In this document: piece after piece, positions 7,219 to 12,838 of the stretch
Position numbering within the stretch: the first letter of the stretch is position 1
How the letters are laid out: each line of letters starts with the position of its first letter
NCBI GenBank assembly: GCA_002505405.1
Contig: DAVD01000015.1
Location: forward strand, 1-13,747
Length of the DNA stretch: 13,747 nucleotides
Reading direction: 5' to 3'
From: Candidatus Poseidonia alphae
GTDB lineage: Archaea > Thermoplasmatota > Poseidoniia > Poseidoniales > Poseidoniaceae
Made by a program: the position numbers and the translations under genes
The notes under the pieces: generated by a model
Database searches by the model: none
Seen by the model: the letters and a program-made list of their open reading frames with translations, nothing else
Told to the model about the DNA's origin: nothing

Positions 7219-7533
7219 ATGGCATTCACACCAGGACCTCTTGAACTCGTCATCCTTTTGGGCTTGTTTTTTCTTTTGTTTGGGGCCCAACGCCTCCCAG
7301 AAGTTGCAAATGCTCTGGGCCGTTCTAAAGGCGAATTCCAAAAAGGATTGGCGGAAACAACTCAAATTGGCGACCCAGTGAAGACCGTCACTGACCTTGA
7401 AGCAGGTGGCCGGACCCCCGAGCAAATCCTGATGGACCGTGCTAAAGCAGTAGGGATTGACCCCGCCGGCATGGCCATTGAAGACCTCGAAAAGAAAGTC
7501 GCAGCTCTTGAAGCCCTCGAAGGCGACGAGTGA
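7219..7533 (+). CDS. tatA: Sec-independent (Tat) protein translocase subunit TatA
   Basis: TatA subunits oligomerise in the cytoplasmic membrane to let TatC export folded proteins with twin-arginine signals. The 104-residue protein has a short N-tail, one membrane helix (about residues 7-21), the hinge FGAQRLPE (21-28) matching the family FG..(K/R)LPE motif, and then an amphipathic helix 'VANALGRSKGEFQKGLAE'. The C-terminal part (64-104) is acidic, ending in 'DLEKKVAALEALEGDE', a probable short helix. Length and layout fit TatA/TatE better than TatB. The ATG at 7219 is the only sensible start for the helix. It lies downstream of moaD on the same strand, and molybdoenzymes are classic Tat cargo, so co-transcription is plausible. 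The 3' end faces nob1 with a 6-base gap. Confidence 0.9.
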   Translation: MAFTPGPLELVILLGLFFLLFGAQRLPEVANALGRSKGEFQKGLAETTQIGDPVKTVTDLEAGGRTPEQILMDRAKAVGIDPAGMAIEDLEKKVAALEALEGDE

Positions 7534-7539
7534 ATTTCT

Positions 7540-8040
7540 TCATCGCTTCTTCATTCGCTTGATTTCCGTTGGTGAGCCACACCGTTCGCATTCACCAACA
7601 GCACCTCGTTTTGACCGCTTTGCGTCTTTTGGAACGGGGAACGTTGCTCGGCAACCCGTGCATCTCAGTTCCCACTTCCATACCTGCTTGGCTCCTTTTG
7701 TATTGACCGAACGAACCGTTCCACCGTGATGTTTGAACGCGTTTTGAAGCCGATAATCATCGGTTACCAATTCAAGCGAAAGGCCCACTGCAAGAGCGAG
7801 AACGTCCATGTCAACATCGGAGAGCCGTGGTAGATCTCCGCTTGCTGATGCAACGGCTTTTGCGTCCTCAAGCCACTGAGGAGGGATTGCCCTCCACTCA
7901 ATTGGTGCAGATTCCAAAAGAAGAGAGCGCGTTTCACTGACGGAAGCGAGTTCATCCAGTTGAGAGTATGCGCAGATGCCCCCGGTCAACTCAGGAACCG
8001 GCCAGTGGAGCAATGCTGCAGTGTCAAGCACCCGGTTCAT
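7540..8040 (-). CDS. nob1: Nob1-like PIN-domain endonuclease with zinc ribbon (rRNA maturation)
   Basis: Nob1 makes the final cut at the 3' end of 16S/18S rRNA during small-subunit maturation. The 166-residue protein starts with the PIN-domain strand MNRVLDTAALL, giving the first metal-binding acid Asp6. Glu30 follows in 'AYSQLDELAS', then the cluster 'LSDVDMDVLALAVGL' (Asp75/77/79) and 'LVTDDYRLQN' (Asp94/95), which match the four acidic positions of PIN nucleases. The C-terminus is a zinc ribbon: C127-T-G-C130 and C151-E-R-C154, with a Lys/Arg-rich linker and tail (KRMKKR). The order of PIN domain, 'VWKWELRCTGC' and ribbon is the archaeal Nob1 plan. The gene is convergent with tatA and divergent from the VTT membrane protein, so it is probably transcribed alone. 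Confidence 0.92.
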   Translation of the reverse strand: MNRVLDTAALLHWPVPELTGGICAYSQLDELASVSETRSLLLESAPIEWRAIPPQWLEDAKAVASASGDLPRLSDVDMDVLALAVGLSLELVTDDYRLQNAFKHHGGTVRSVNTKGAKQVWKWELRCTGCRATFPVPKDAKRSKRGAVGECERCGSPTEIKRMKKR

Positions 8041-8117
8041 GCAACGGTCATGAGAATCACCATGATGAAGACACCGTTCACCCCTATCTTCATCAAAGAA
8101 GCCTTGCTGCGTCCATC

Positions 8118-8729
8118 ATGGGTTGGAAAGAACAAACGCTCGAAGCGTTCGAAATCTTTGGACCAGCCACGCTTGGGGTGGTTTCGTTTACGGAAGCGAT
8201 CATCCAACCCGTGCCTCCAGACGTGCTCTACCTACCGATGTTGGCGAATGCTATGGGAGACACCCCGCTTGTTGTTTGGCTTTGGCTTGTGGTGACAGTC
8301 GCCTCAGTGTTGGGCTCACTCGTGGGCTATTTCATCGGTAAAAAATGGGGAACGTCACTCATGATTCGTTTTGGACAAGAGCGACATTTATCCAAACTGG
8401 AACAGTTGACAAAGCGATACGGCTCTTGGGGAATATTCATTGCTGCATTTTCGCCAATCCCGTACAAAGTCCTTGGGTGGATGGCTGGAATGGGCCACAT
8501 GGAGCGGAAACCGTTTATTGCGGCAGGTTTCTTGGGACGAGGGCTTCGATTTGGCCTGGAGGCTGTGCTCATCGGTATTTATGGAAGCCAAGCATTGGAC
8601 GTCATGAATTGGTTTCTTGACAATGAAATACTGCTTGCAATTCTTCTTTTGACCGGTTTAGCACTGACCTGGTATGCTTGGCTGTGGTGGTCGAATCTGG
8701 ATTCAGAAGCCACAGTACCATCGCAGTGA
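8118..8729 (+). CDS. VTT/DedA (SNARE-associated, YqaA-like) family membrane protein
   Basis: This 203-residue integral membrane protein belongs to the VTT/DedA superfamily, implicated in lipid scrambling and membrane homeostasis. Visible family features are an acidic residue in a re-entrant segment followed by prolines (E26 in 'EAIIQPVPPDVLYLP') and a glycine-rich helix 'GSLVGYFIGKKWG' (66-78). The conserved 'KRYGSWGIFIAAFSPIPYKVLGWMAGMGHM' region (99-128) and the downstream arginine of 'GRGLRF' (141) also fit. A last helix (about 170-190) ends in an acidic tail. The ATG at 8118 was chosen because the open frame upstream (back to 7968) is Cys/His-rich, not membrane-like, and overlaps nob1. 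A weak TATA-like CTATCTT lies about 30 bases upstream. The substrate is unknown. The N-terminal 'PVPPD' variant and the single extended domain fit the YqaA-like branch better than classical DedA. Confidence 0.85.
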   Translation: MGWKEQTLEAFEIFGPATLGVVSFTEAIIQPVPPDVLYLPMLANAMGDTPLVVWLWLVVTVASVLGSLVGYFIGKKWGTSLMIRFGQERHLSKLEQLTKRYGSWGIFIAAFSPIPYKVLGWMAGMGHMERKPFIAAGFLGRGLRFGLEAVLIGIYGSQALDVMNWFLDNEILLAILLLTGLALTWYAWLWWSNLDSEATVPSQ

Positions 8730-8764
8730 ATCCCTCCATGAGGCATGCGTTGCAACGGGAACGG

Positions 8765-8770
8765 TTATGA
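8765..8770 (+). promoter_or_regulatory. Box A-like promoter element of tRNA-Glu
   Basis: TTATGA is centred about 29 bases upstream of the tRNA 5' end, the expected place for an archaeal TATA/Box A. It is a weak match and is supported mainly by its spacing. Confidence 0.35.
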
Positions 8771-8796
8771 AGAGGTGGTCGGTGGACGCAAATGGC

Positions 8797-8871
8797 GCTC
8801 GTGTGGTGTAGCCAGGTCCATCATAGTGGGTTTTCATCCCGCCGACCCGGGTTCGAATCCCGGCACGAGCA
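8797..8871 (+). tRNA. trnE: tRNA-Glu (anticodon UUC)
   Basis: The acceptor stem pairs GCTCGTG (8797-8803) with CACGAGC (8864-8870), followed by discriminator A. The anticodon stem is GTGGG/CCCGC with one G-U pair, and its 7-base loop TTTTCAT gives anticodon TTC for glutamate. The T arm is CCGGG-TTCGAAT-CCCGG with the standard TTCGAAT loop, and the variable loop is CGAC. The D arm (GTGTAGCC...ATCAT) resembles other archaeal tRNA-Glu. There is no intron. The CCA end is not encoded (the next bases are TCT), so it must be added after transcription. Confidence 0.95.
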
Positions 8872-8911
8872 TCTTACTCAACAACAGAGCGCAGCAGCCG
8901 CTTTATTCATT

Positions 8912-9751
8912 TCAAGCGAGGGTTCCATTGTTAAAATCTTCAATCGCTTGATAGATCTCTTCTCTGGTATTCATGACGAACGGACCGTACCGTGAAATCG
9001 GCTCTCCGAGTTCCGGGCCTCCTAAGATCAAGAATTCAGCGCCATCGTCCTCAGCCGTGAGCACCAACTCGTCTCCCTTATCGAGCAAACCGAGTCCACC
9101 ATCATGGAGTGAACGACCTTCGATGTCAACTGACCCTCCAAACGCATAGATCATGACATTATGATCGGGGTCGCATTGGTGAATATAGGATGACCCTGCC
9201 TTCATTTTCATGTGAATGTAGGTGATGGGTATGACCGTATCAATGACCGCAGTGGTTCCGAGGGCTTCTCCTGCGACAATCTTAGCCCAAACCGTTCCAT
9301 CTTCATTGGTAGCTTCGGGGATGTCCTTGGAGGGGATGTCTTGGTAACGCGGCTGCATCATCTTATCCTTGGCGGGCAAGTTGACCCAAATTTGGAATCC
9401 ATGCATCCGCCCACCGTCCCGCATCATGTGCTCCTGAGGCATTTCAGAGTGAATGACCCCTCGGCCGGCAGTCATCCATTGGACGTCCCCCGGATTGAGG
9501 TCACCGCTGTTACCGGCAGAATCCTCGTGACGCATACCTCCGTCAAGGAGGTAGGTCACGGTTTCAAAACCCCGATGCGGATGGGACGGAGCGCCGACTG
9601 CGTCACCTGGAGCGTAATCAACAGGACCCATCTCATCAAGAAGAAGAAAAGGGCTCATCAATCGACCCATGGCGGCTGGCCTGCGGACTTTGAATCCACC
9701 CCCTTCGAGAACGGTATGAGTCGGTACAATACTTGCAAGTTTTCGGTTCAT
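8912..9751 (-). CDS. Pirin-family cupin protein
   Basis: Pirins are iron-binding bicupins; some have quercetinase activity and others act as redox-sensitive cofactors. The 279-residue protein shows the full N-terminal signature: H57-P-H59-R-G-F-E-T-V-T-Y-L-L-D-G, then 'NPGDVQWMTAGRGVIHSEMP', giving metal ligands His57, His59, His101 and Glu103. These positions almost coincide with those known for human pirin (His56, His58, His101, Glu103). The C-terminal pirin_C cupin (about 165-265, 'YIHMKMKAGSSYIHQCDPDHNVMIYAFGGSVDIEG') is intact. It starts 4 bases after the FMN-reductase stop, so the two form one operon with the reductase first. Its 3' end faces the tRNA gene 40 bases away. The true substrate, if any, cannot be read from sequence. 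Confidence 0.93.
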   Translation of the reverse strand: MNRKLASIVPTHTVLEGGGFKVRRPAAMGRLMSPFLLLDEMGPVDYAPGDAVGAPSHPHRGFETVTYLLDGGMRHEDSAGNSGDLNPGDVQWMTAGRGVIHSEMPQEHMMRDGGRMHGFQIWVNLPAKDKMMQPRYQDIPSKDIPEATNEDGTVWAKIVAGEALGTTAVIDTVIPITYIHMKMKAGSSYIHQCDPDHNVMIYAFGGSVDIEGRSLHDGGLGLLDKGDELVLTAEDDGAEFLILGGPELGEPISRYGPFVMNTREEIYQAIEDFNNGTLA

Positions 9752-9755
9752 AAGA

Positions 9756-10256
9756 TCACTTCATTGTCATGCTGTTAATTATCGCGGTGACGGTATCTGG
9801 GTTGGCTGGTTTTTTGCTGTTCGTCATCAGAGAACGGCCTATCACGTTGCACCCCAAGTAGGAAAATTGCATCCGCATCGCCATGATGACATGGGAGCCA
9901 CCTCCGCCAGAGTGTGTTGCGAGGGCAACCGTTCGATCTCGAAAGAGCCGACGAAAGTCGTCACCCTGCCGACTCAACCATGCGATGATATTGTTGAGAA
10001 CCGGAGGATAAGATCCGTTGTATTCCGGTGCGAACACCATCCAAGCATCGGCTTGAATCAAGCGACCTATCAAGTCCCCTAGACCGGGTAAATCGTCAGT
10101 TTCTTCTTCCATTTTGGTAGAATAGAGCGGAAATTCATAATCGTTGAGCGAAAGGATGTCAACGGTGTGACCAAGTTCTTGAGCACGAATGCTAACGCTT
10201 TTGGCAAGTGTTTTGTTGTTTCCCATTGAAGCCAAAACAAAAACCAGGTGGGCCAT
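9756..10256 (-). CDS. NADPH-dependent FMN reductase (flavodoxin-like fold)
   Basis: This 166-residue soluble flavoprotein belongs to the NADPH-dependent FMN/chromate/azo-reductase family (ArsH/YieF-like). The first strand and phosphate loop are 'HLVFVLASMGNNKTLAKSV' (FMN phosphate site near Ser10-Asn14). The isoalloxazine-binding loop is P77-E-Y-N-G-S-Y-P followed by 'VLNNIIAWLSR', nearly the family consensus PEYNxSxPxxLKNAIDW. 'ATHSGGGGSH' (113-122) supplies the second flavin loop. The length is close to the family norm. The gene leads the operon with pirin. A CATATACC element about 24 bases upstream of its ATG supports an almost leaderless transcript. The ATG at 10256 overlaps, on the other strand, the possible ATG of the divergent SDR-like gene. 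It probably reduces flavin, quinone or metal ions; the physiological acceptor is unknown. Confidence 0.92.
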   Translation of the reverse strand: MAHLVFVLASMGNNKTLAKSVSIRAQELGHTVDILSLNDYEFPLYSTKMEEETDDLPGLGDLIGRLIQADAWMVFAPEYNGSYPPVLNNIIAWLSRQGDDFRRLFRDRTVALATHSGGGGSHVIMAMRMQFSYLGCNVIGRSLMTNSKKPANPDTVTAIINSMTMK

Positions 10257-10932
10257 GGTTTTCTCAGGATGCCGAGGTATATGGAGGGGGTGGTTTCATC
10301 CTAGCAACCTCAACGGGAAGACAAATGTCCTCCATCCTCATCCGATGTCCATGGGCAATGTATGGTGTGTGGGCATTACCCTTGACGACCCAAGACTTCT
10401 CGGCATCAACGGGGTCACCTTTCATTCAACGGTTAACGGCTGTGACACGCTTCTTCTCGTGACAAAAAGAAACGGCCATGAAGGCATATTAGCATTGGAA
10501 GACAGCGTCCAGGTCATGCACGAATCGCTTGGAATTGCAACCGCTAACGGTTTGCAACGAGTGATCGTTCTAGGTGACACGAGCAGTCTTGAGGGGCGAC
10601 GTTGGAAAACCCAAGACGAGACATGGTCCTCATCCATGGGAGCAAGCATCAATTCAATTCACGGCATGGGGCAACTCATCGTTGAAGTATTGGCTCGAAG
10701 TGCGGCTTTGAAAGGTATGGAAGTTGTTTTAATTCGCGTTGGACATGCGTCTGAGCGAGAAGTCAACCTGCATTTGACGCATGCCCTTATTCATTCGGAA
10801 GGTGCTCTCGCTTCCTTTCACAATCCAAGAATCCCCGACCTCGACGGATGGACTGCCTTATGTCTGGATTCGACTGGTGAGTTCAGTTCCGAAATATCAT
10901 CTGAACAGTGGGCACCCTCGCGAGAGGGTTAA
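10255..10932 (+). CDS. Degenerate SDR / NAD-epimerase-like protein
   Basis: No family is certain. Read from the ATG at 10255 the product has 225 residues with a pattern like extended SDR/epimerases. A glycine-rich turn G5-C-R-G8-I-W-R-G12 comes first, then 'NVLHPHP' (beta-2), 'VGITLDDPRLL' (the G-D-L-x-D position) and 'NGCDTLLLVT' (the D-x-V-x-H-x-A position). 'LGIATANGLQRVIVLGDTSS' (92-111) and 'QLIVEVLARSAALKGMEVVLIRVGHA' (140-165) follow and are the best match. At the catalytic Tyr-x-x-x-Lys site it has His136-G-M-G-Gln140, so classical SDR chemistry looks lost. The first 30 residues are weakly convincing. A start at 10345 (MSMGNVWCVG) would give 195 residues without the nucleotide-binding loop. 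It ends 24 bases before the glutaredoxin gene on the same strand, so they are probably co-transcribed. Confidence 0.6.
   Translation: MVFSGCRGIWRGWFHPSNLNGKTNVLHPHPMSMGNVWCVGITLDDPRLLGINGVTFHSTVNGCDTLLLVTKRNGHEGILALEDSVQVMHESLGIATANGLQRVIVLGDTSSLEGRRWKTQDETWSSSMGASINSIHGMGQLIVEVLARSAALKGMEVVLIRVGHASEREVNLHLTHALIHSEGALASFHNPRIPDLDGWTALCLDSTGEFSSEISSEQWAPSREG
10276..10284 (-). promoter_or_regulatory. TATA-like element of the FMN reductase-pirin operon
   Basis: The minus strand reads CCATATACC, centred about 24 bases upstream of the reductase ATG at 10256, so the transcript would be leaderless or nearly so. Its TATAT core is close to symmetric. On the plus strand it could also fire rightward toward the ATG at 10345. 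Confidence 0.4.
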
Positions 10933-10956
10933 AGCAGACGCTGCGAGTGAGCCATC

Positions 10957-11232
10957 ATGGCCGCAGAACTGATTCTAGAGCATGCTGAAGAAGCAGACAC
11001 GGACTTCCTCGTCTACACTGGAAACTTCTGTGGTTACTGCAAAGCGCTAAAGCGTCTTTTGGACGGACGTTCTTACAGCTTCACCGAATATAATTTTGAT
11101 GAACACACGGGCTTACGAAAGCAGATCGTGGCTGCAACTGGCCACCGCACGGTTCCCGTCGTCTTTGACATACGGGAAGATGAACCGCGCTTTATTGGCG
11201 GATTCGACGAGACCAACAGGTATCTCAAATGA
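10957..11232 (+). CDS. Glutaredoxin-like thiol oxidoreductase
   Basis: This 91-residue protein has the thioredoxin-fold hallmarks of a dithiol glutaredoxin. The redox motif C25-G-Y-C28 follows the strand 'DFLVYTGNFCGYC'. T65-V-P67 holds the cis-proline in 'RTVPVVF', and G81-G82-F-D in 'FIGGFDETNRYL' is the glutathione/ligand-binding turn. The N-terminal 'MAAELILEHAEEADT' is a short helical extension. The role is reduction of disulfides or mixed disulfides, though many archaea lack glutathione, so the electron donor is open. The gene lies 24 bases after the SDR-like gene on the same strand. Its last 8 bases overlap the 3' end of the convergent hydrolase gene. Confidence 0.92.
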   Translation: MAAELILEHAEEADTDFLVYTGNFCGYCKALKRLLDGRSYSFTEYNFDEHTGLRKQIVAATGHRTVPVVFDIREDEPRFIGGFDETNRYLK

Positions 11233-11827
11233 AGGTCTCAAGCCATTCTTTGAGGGCATCATGATGTTCGATTGGAATCATGTGGCCCTTCTTGTGCTCA
11301 ATCAGTTCCACTGCCCAATCTGCGGATTCAAACTGGTGGGCAACAGCCCATCCGTCTTCAATCGGGACTCGGACATCCTTTTCACCGTGCATCCAAAAAA
11401 GACGCTTTGAATCCAACTCCGAAAGTCGTATTCTCAGTTCCATCGGCCGAACCAGCCGCGTACCAATACAAACAATTCCTTGGATGCGGTCTGCAATCGG
11501 CAAATGAAGGAGTTCCTGTGCCATTGCACCTCCTTGAGAAAAACCACCGACAACCAACGGCCCAAGGGGTGCTTCGGCTCCAATGAGATGCTCCAACTGA
11601 GAAAGACTAGCATCGACGTCGATAAGTTCCTTTCGTGAGAGGTTCATTCGACGCGTCACATCGGCGTCAAAATTCTCATATCTCCACCAGGTAAAACCCC
11701 GAGTTGGGTGTTTGTATCGTGCTTGGGGCACCAAGAGCGTCCACCCCATTGGAAGTATTTTTTCCGCAAAGGGTCGCATCATTGAGGCGTCGCCTGTCAT
11801 GCCGTGCATCATAATGAGCGTAGGCAT
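11225..11827 (-). CDS. Serine alpha/beta hydrolase (phospholipase/carboxylesterase-like)
   Basis: The 200-residue cytoplasmic protein shows the complete alpha/beta-hydrolase triad. The nucleophile elbow is G-F-S97-Q-G-G, the acid is Asp151 in 'MHGEKDVRVP', and the base is His182 in 'KKGHMIP'. The oxyanion-hole segment is 'LIMMHGMTGD' (4-13). GFSQGG and HGxxDxxVP are the patterns of the carboxylesterase/phospholipase (YpfH / acyl-protein thioesterase-like) branch. The likely reaction is hydrolysis of short-chain carboxylic esters or acyl thioesters; the substrate is unknown. The ATG at 11827 is 9 bases after the lipoprotein stop, so it is probably the second gene of that operon. The 3' end overlaps the glutaredoxin gene by 8 bases on the opposite strand. 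Confidence 0.9.
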   Translation of the reverse strand: MPTLIMMHGMTGDASMMRPFAEKILPMGWTLLVPQARYKHPTRGFTWWRYENFDADVTRRMNLSRKELIDVDASLSQLEHLIGAEAPLGPLVVGGFSQGGAMAQELLHLPIADRIQGIVCIGTRLVRPMELRIRLSELDSKRLFWMHGEKDVRVPIEDGWAVAHQFESADWAVELIEHKKGHMIPIEHHDALKEWLETFI

Positions 11828-11836
11828 GGTTGCCCC

Positions 11837-12796
11837 TCACAACGTCCACTGTGAAAAAATGCCGCCGGCGACTTTGAAGTGAAGCGTTGAATCTCCTCCC
11901 CTTAGCGTCACGGTGAGTGAATAGTCTCCTGAAAGAGAAGGAATTGTACCAATTGAGCCTTTTTCAGTTGCTCCAGAACCCCATGTACGAACCAGTGGAG
12001 AAGCCCCTTGGTGGTCTTTAAGGGACAGAGTTCCTGAACCCCCTCCGGAGATATCAAGGTCAATGTACCAAACAAGGACGTCCCAGTCTGTTCCATCGGG
12101 ATGTCCGCTGTCAAGGAAAGAATCAGAAATGTCGTTTTCGTTGTTCTCGTAAACCGAATCCAATAAATCACGGGCTTGATAGAAGTACACATCGCCTTCA
12201 TAATCTGTTTTTGTCTGTGTGAGCTGCATCATGAGTTGCTCAGTACCTTCATCATCGGACCAGATCAATGAGTCAACAAAACCGTCCCTACCGCTGAACG
12301 AATAGGCTAGTGAGTGGCCGTCGCTGGAAGTTGCACTTACTTCAACGGCCCCGTTGTAGATGGAATCGGTTTCAGCCGTCCATTCTTGACCGAACAAGGT
12401 AAAGTCCCACGAGTCGCCAACGTTCCATGGGAAGTTGAAAACCGGTTGTGGGTCACCTTGCTCATAGACCGATAGGCCGTCCATGGTCACTCGACCGAGG
12501 AAGGGATTGTGATTGATGACAGCGTGCCGTTGTGCTTCTTCTTTAGAGGAAATACCGAGTCGGTAGTTTCCAGACTCGTTGTCTTTTTCAGCAACAACCA
12601 AACGAGCACTGTCTTCTCCGAATTGAGGTGTTACGAAGGTGTAGAGCCACTGGTCCCCAATATTCCAGTCGGGAAGAGCAAGTTCCTCTTCAGTGGTGTC
12701 GCCCATCCCTGAATTCACAGTGGGGCCATCGAGGCATCCAGCCAAACACAAGGAGACCATCATCAAGGCAAGTGCACATGCGCTTCGCATGGCCAT
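11837..12796 (-). CDS. Predicted cell-surface lipoprotein, beta-rich
   Basis: The 319-residue product begins with a signal peptide ending in a lipobox, L18-A-G-C21, so Cys21 is the expected lipid anchor. A disordered acidic linker (about 22-40, 'TTEEEE'-like) follows. The mature part is beta-rich: 'NIGDQWLYTFVT' (46-57) and 'WNVGDSWDFTLFGQEWTAE' are two similar strand-turn-strand units. This 'W.(I/V)GD.W.(Y/F)T' pattern recurs in archaeal surface lipoproteins of unknown function. The C-terminal part (about 235-319) is a small beta-sandwich-like module ending in 'HFKVAGGIFSQWTL'. The product is strongly acidic. The start could also be Met3. It lies 42 bases after the pyrophosphatase stop and 9 bases before the hydrolase. 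No enzymatic motif is visible and no specific function can be given. Confidence 0.88.
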   Translation of the reverse strand: MAMRSACALALMMVSLCLAGCLDGPTVNSGMGDTTEEELALPDWNIGDQWLYTFVTPQFGEDSARLVVAEKDNESGNYRLGISSKEEAQRHAVINHNPFLGRVTMDGLSVYEQGDPQPVFNFPWNVGDSWDFTLFGQEWTAETDSIYNGAVEVSATSSDGHSLAYSFSGRDGFVDSLIWSDDEGTEQLMMQLTQTKTDYEGDVYFYQARDLLDSVYENNENDISDSFLDSGHPDGTDWDVLVWYIDLDISGGGSGTLSLKDHQGASPLVRTWGSGATEKGSIGTIPSLSGDYSLTVTLRGGDSTLHFKVAGGIFSQWTL

Positions 12797-12838
12797 CCGT
12801 TCACGGCCCCTCTTGAAAGGGTAACGCTTCTAAGGGTC

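Noticed and set aside
6842..7225. In-frame extension of the ABC ATPase frame to an ATG at 7225 (362 residues).
   Set aside because: The extra 128 residues lie antisense to moaD, have no ABC resemblance, and would pass beyond the TATA-like element that fits the ATG at 6841.
7534..7580. Pyrimidine-rich stretch after tatA as a possible archaeal terminator.
   Set aside because: The T/C bias is explained by the Lys/Arg-rich tail of nob1 on the other strand, and there is no run of five or more T.
7968..8117. N-terminal extension of the VTT/DedA protein.
   Set aside because: It would overlap the 5' end of nob1 and reads as a Cys/His-rich stretch with no membrane or family character. The ATG at 8118 starts right before the conserved part.
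8748..8757. Perfect 10-base palindrome CGTTGCAACG between the VTT gene and tRNA-Glu.
   Set aside because: It is short enough to occur by chance and is not placed clearly relative to a promoter, being upstream of the weak Box A.
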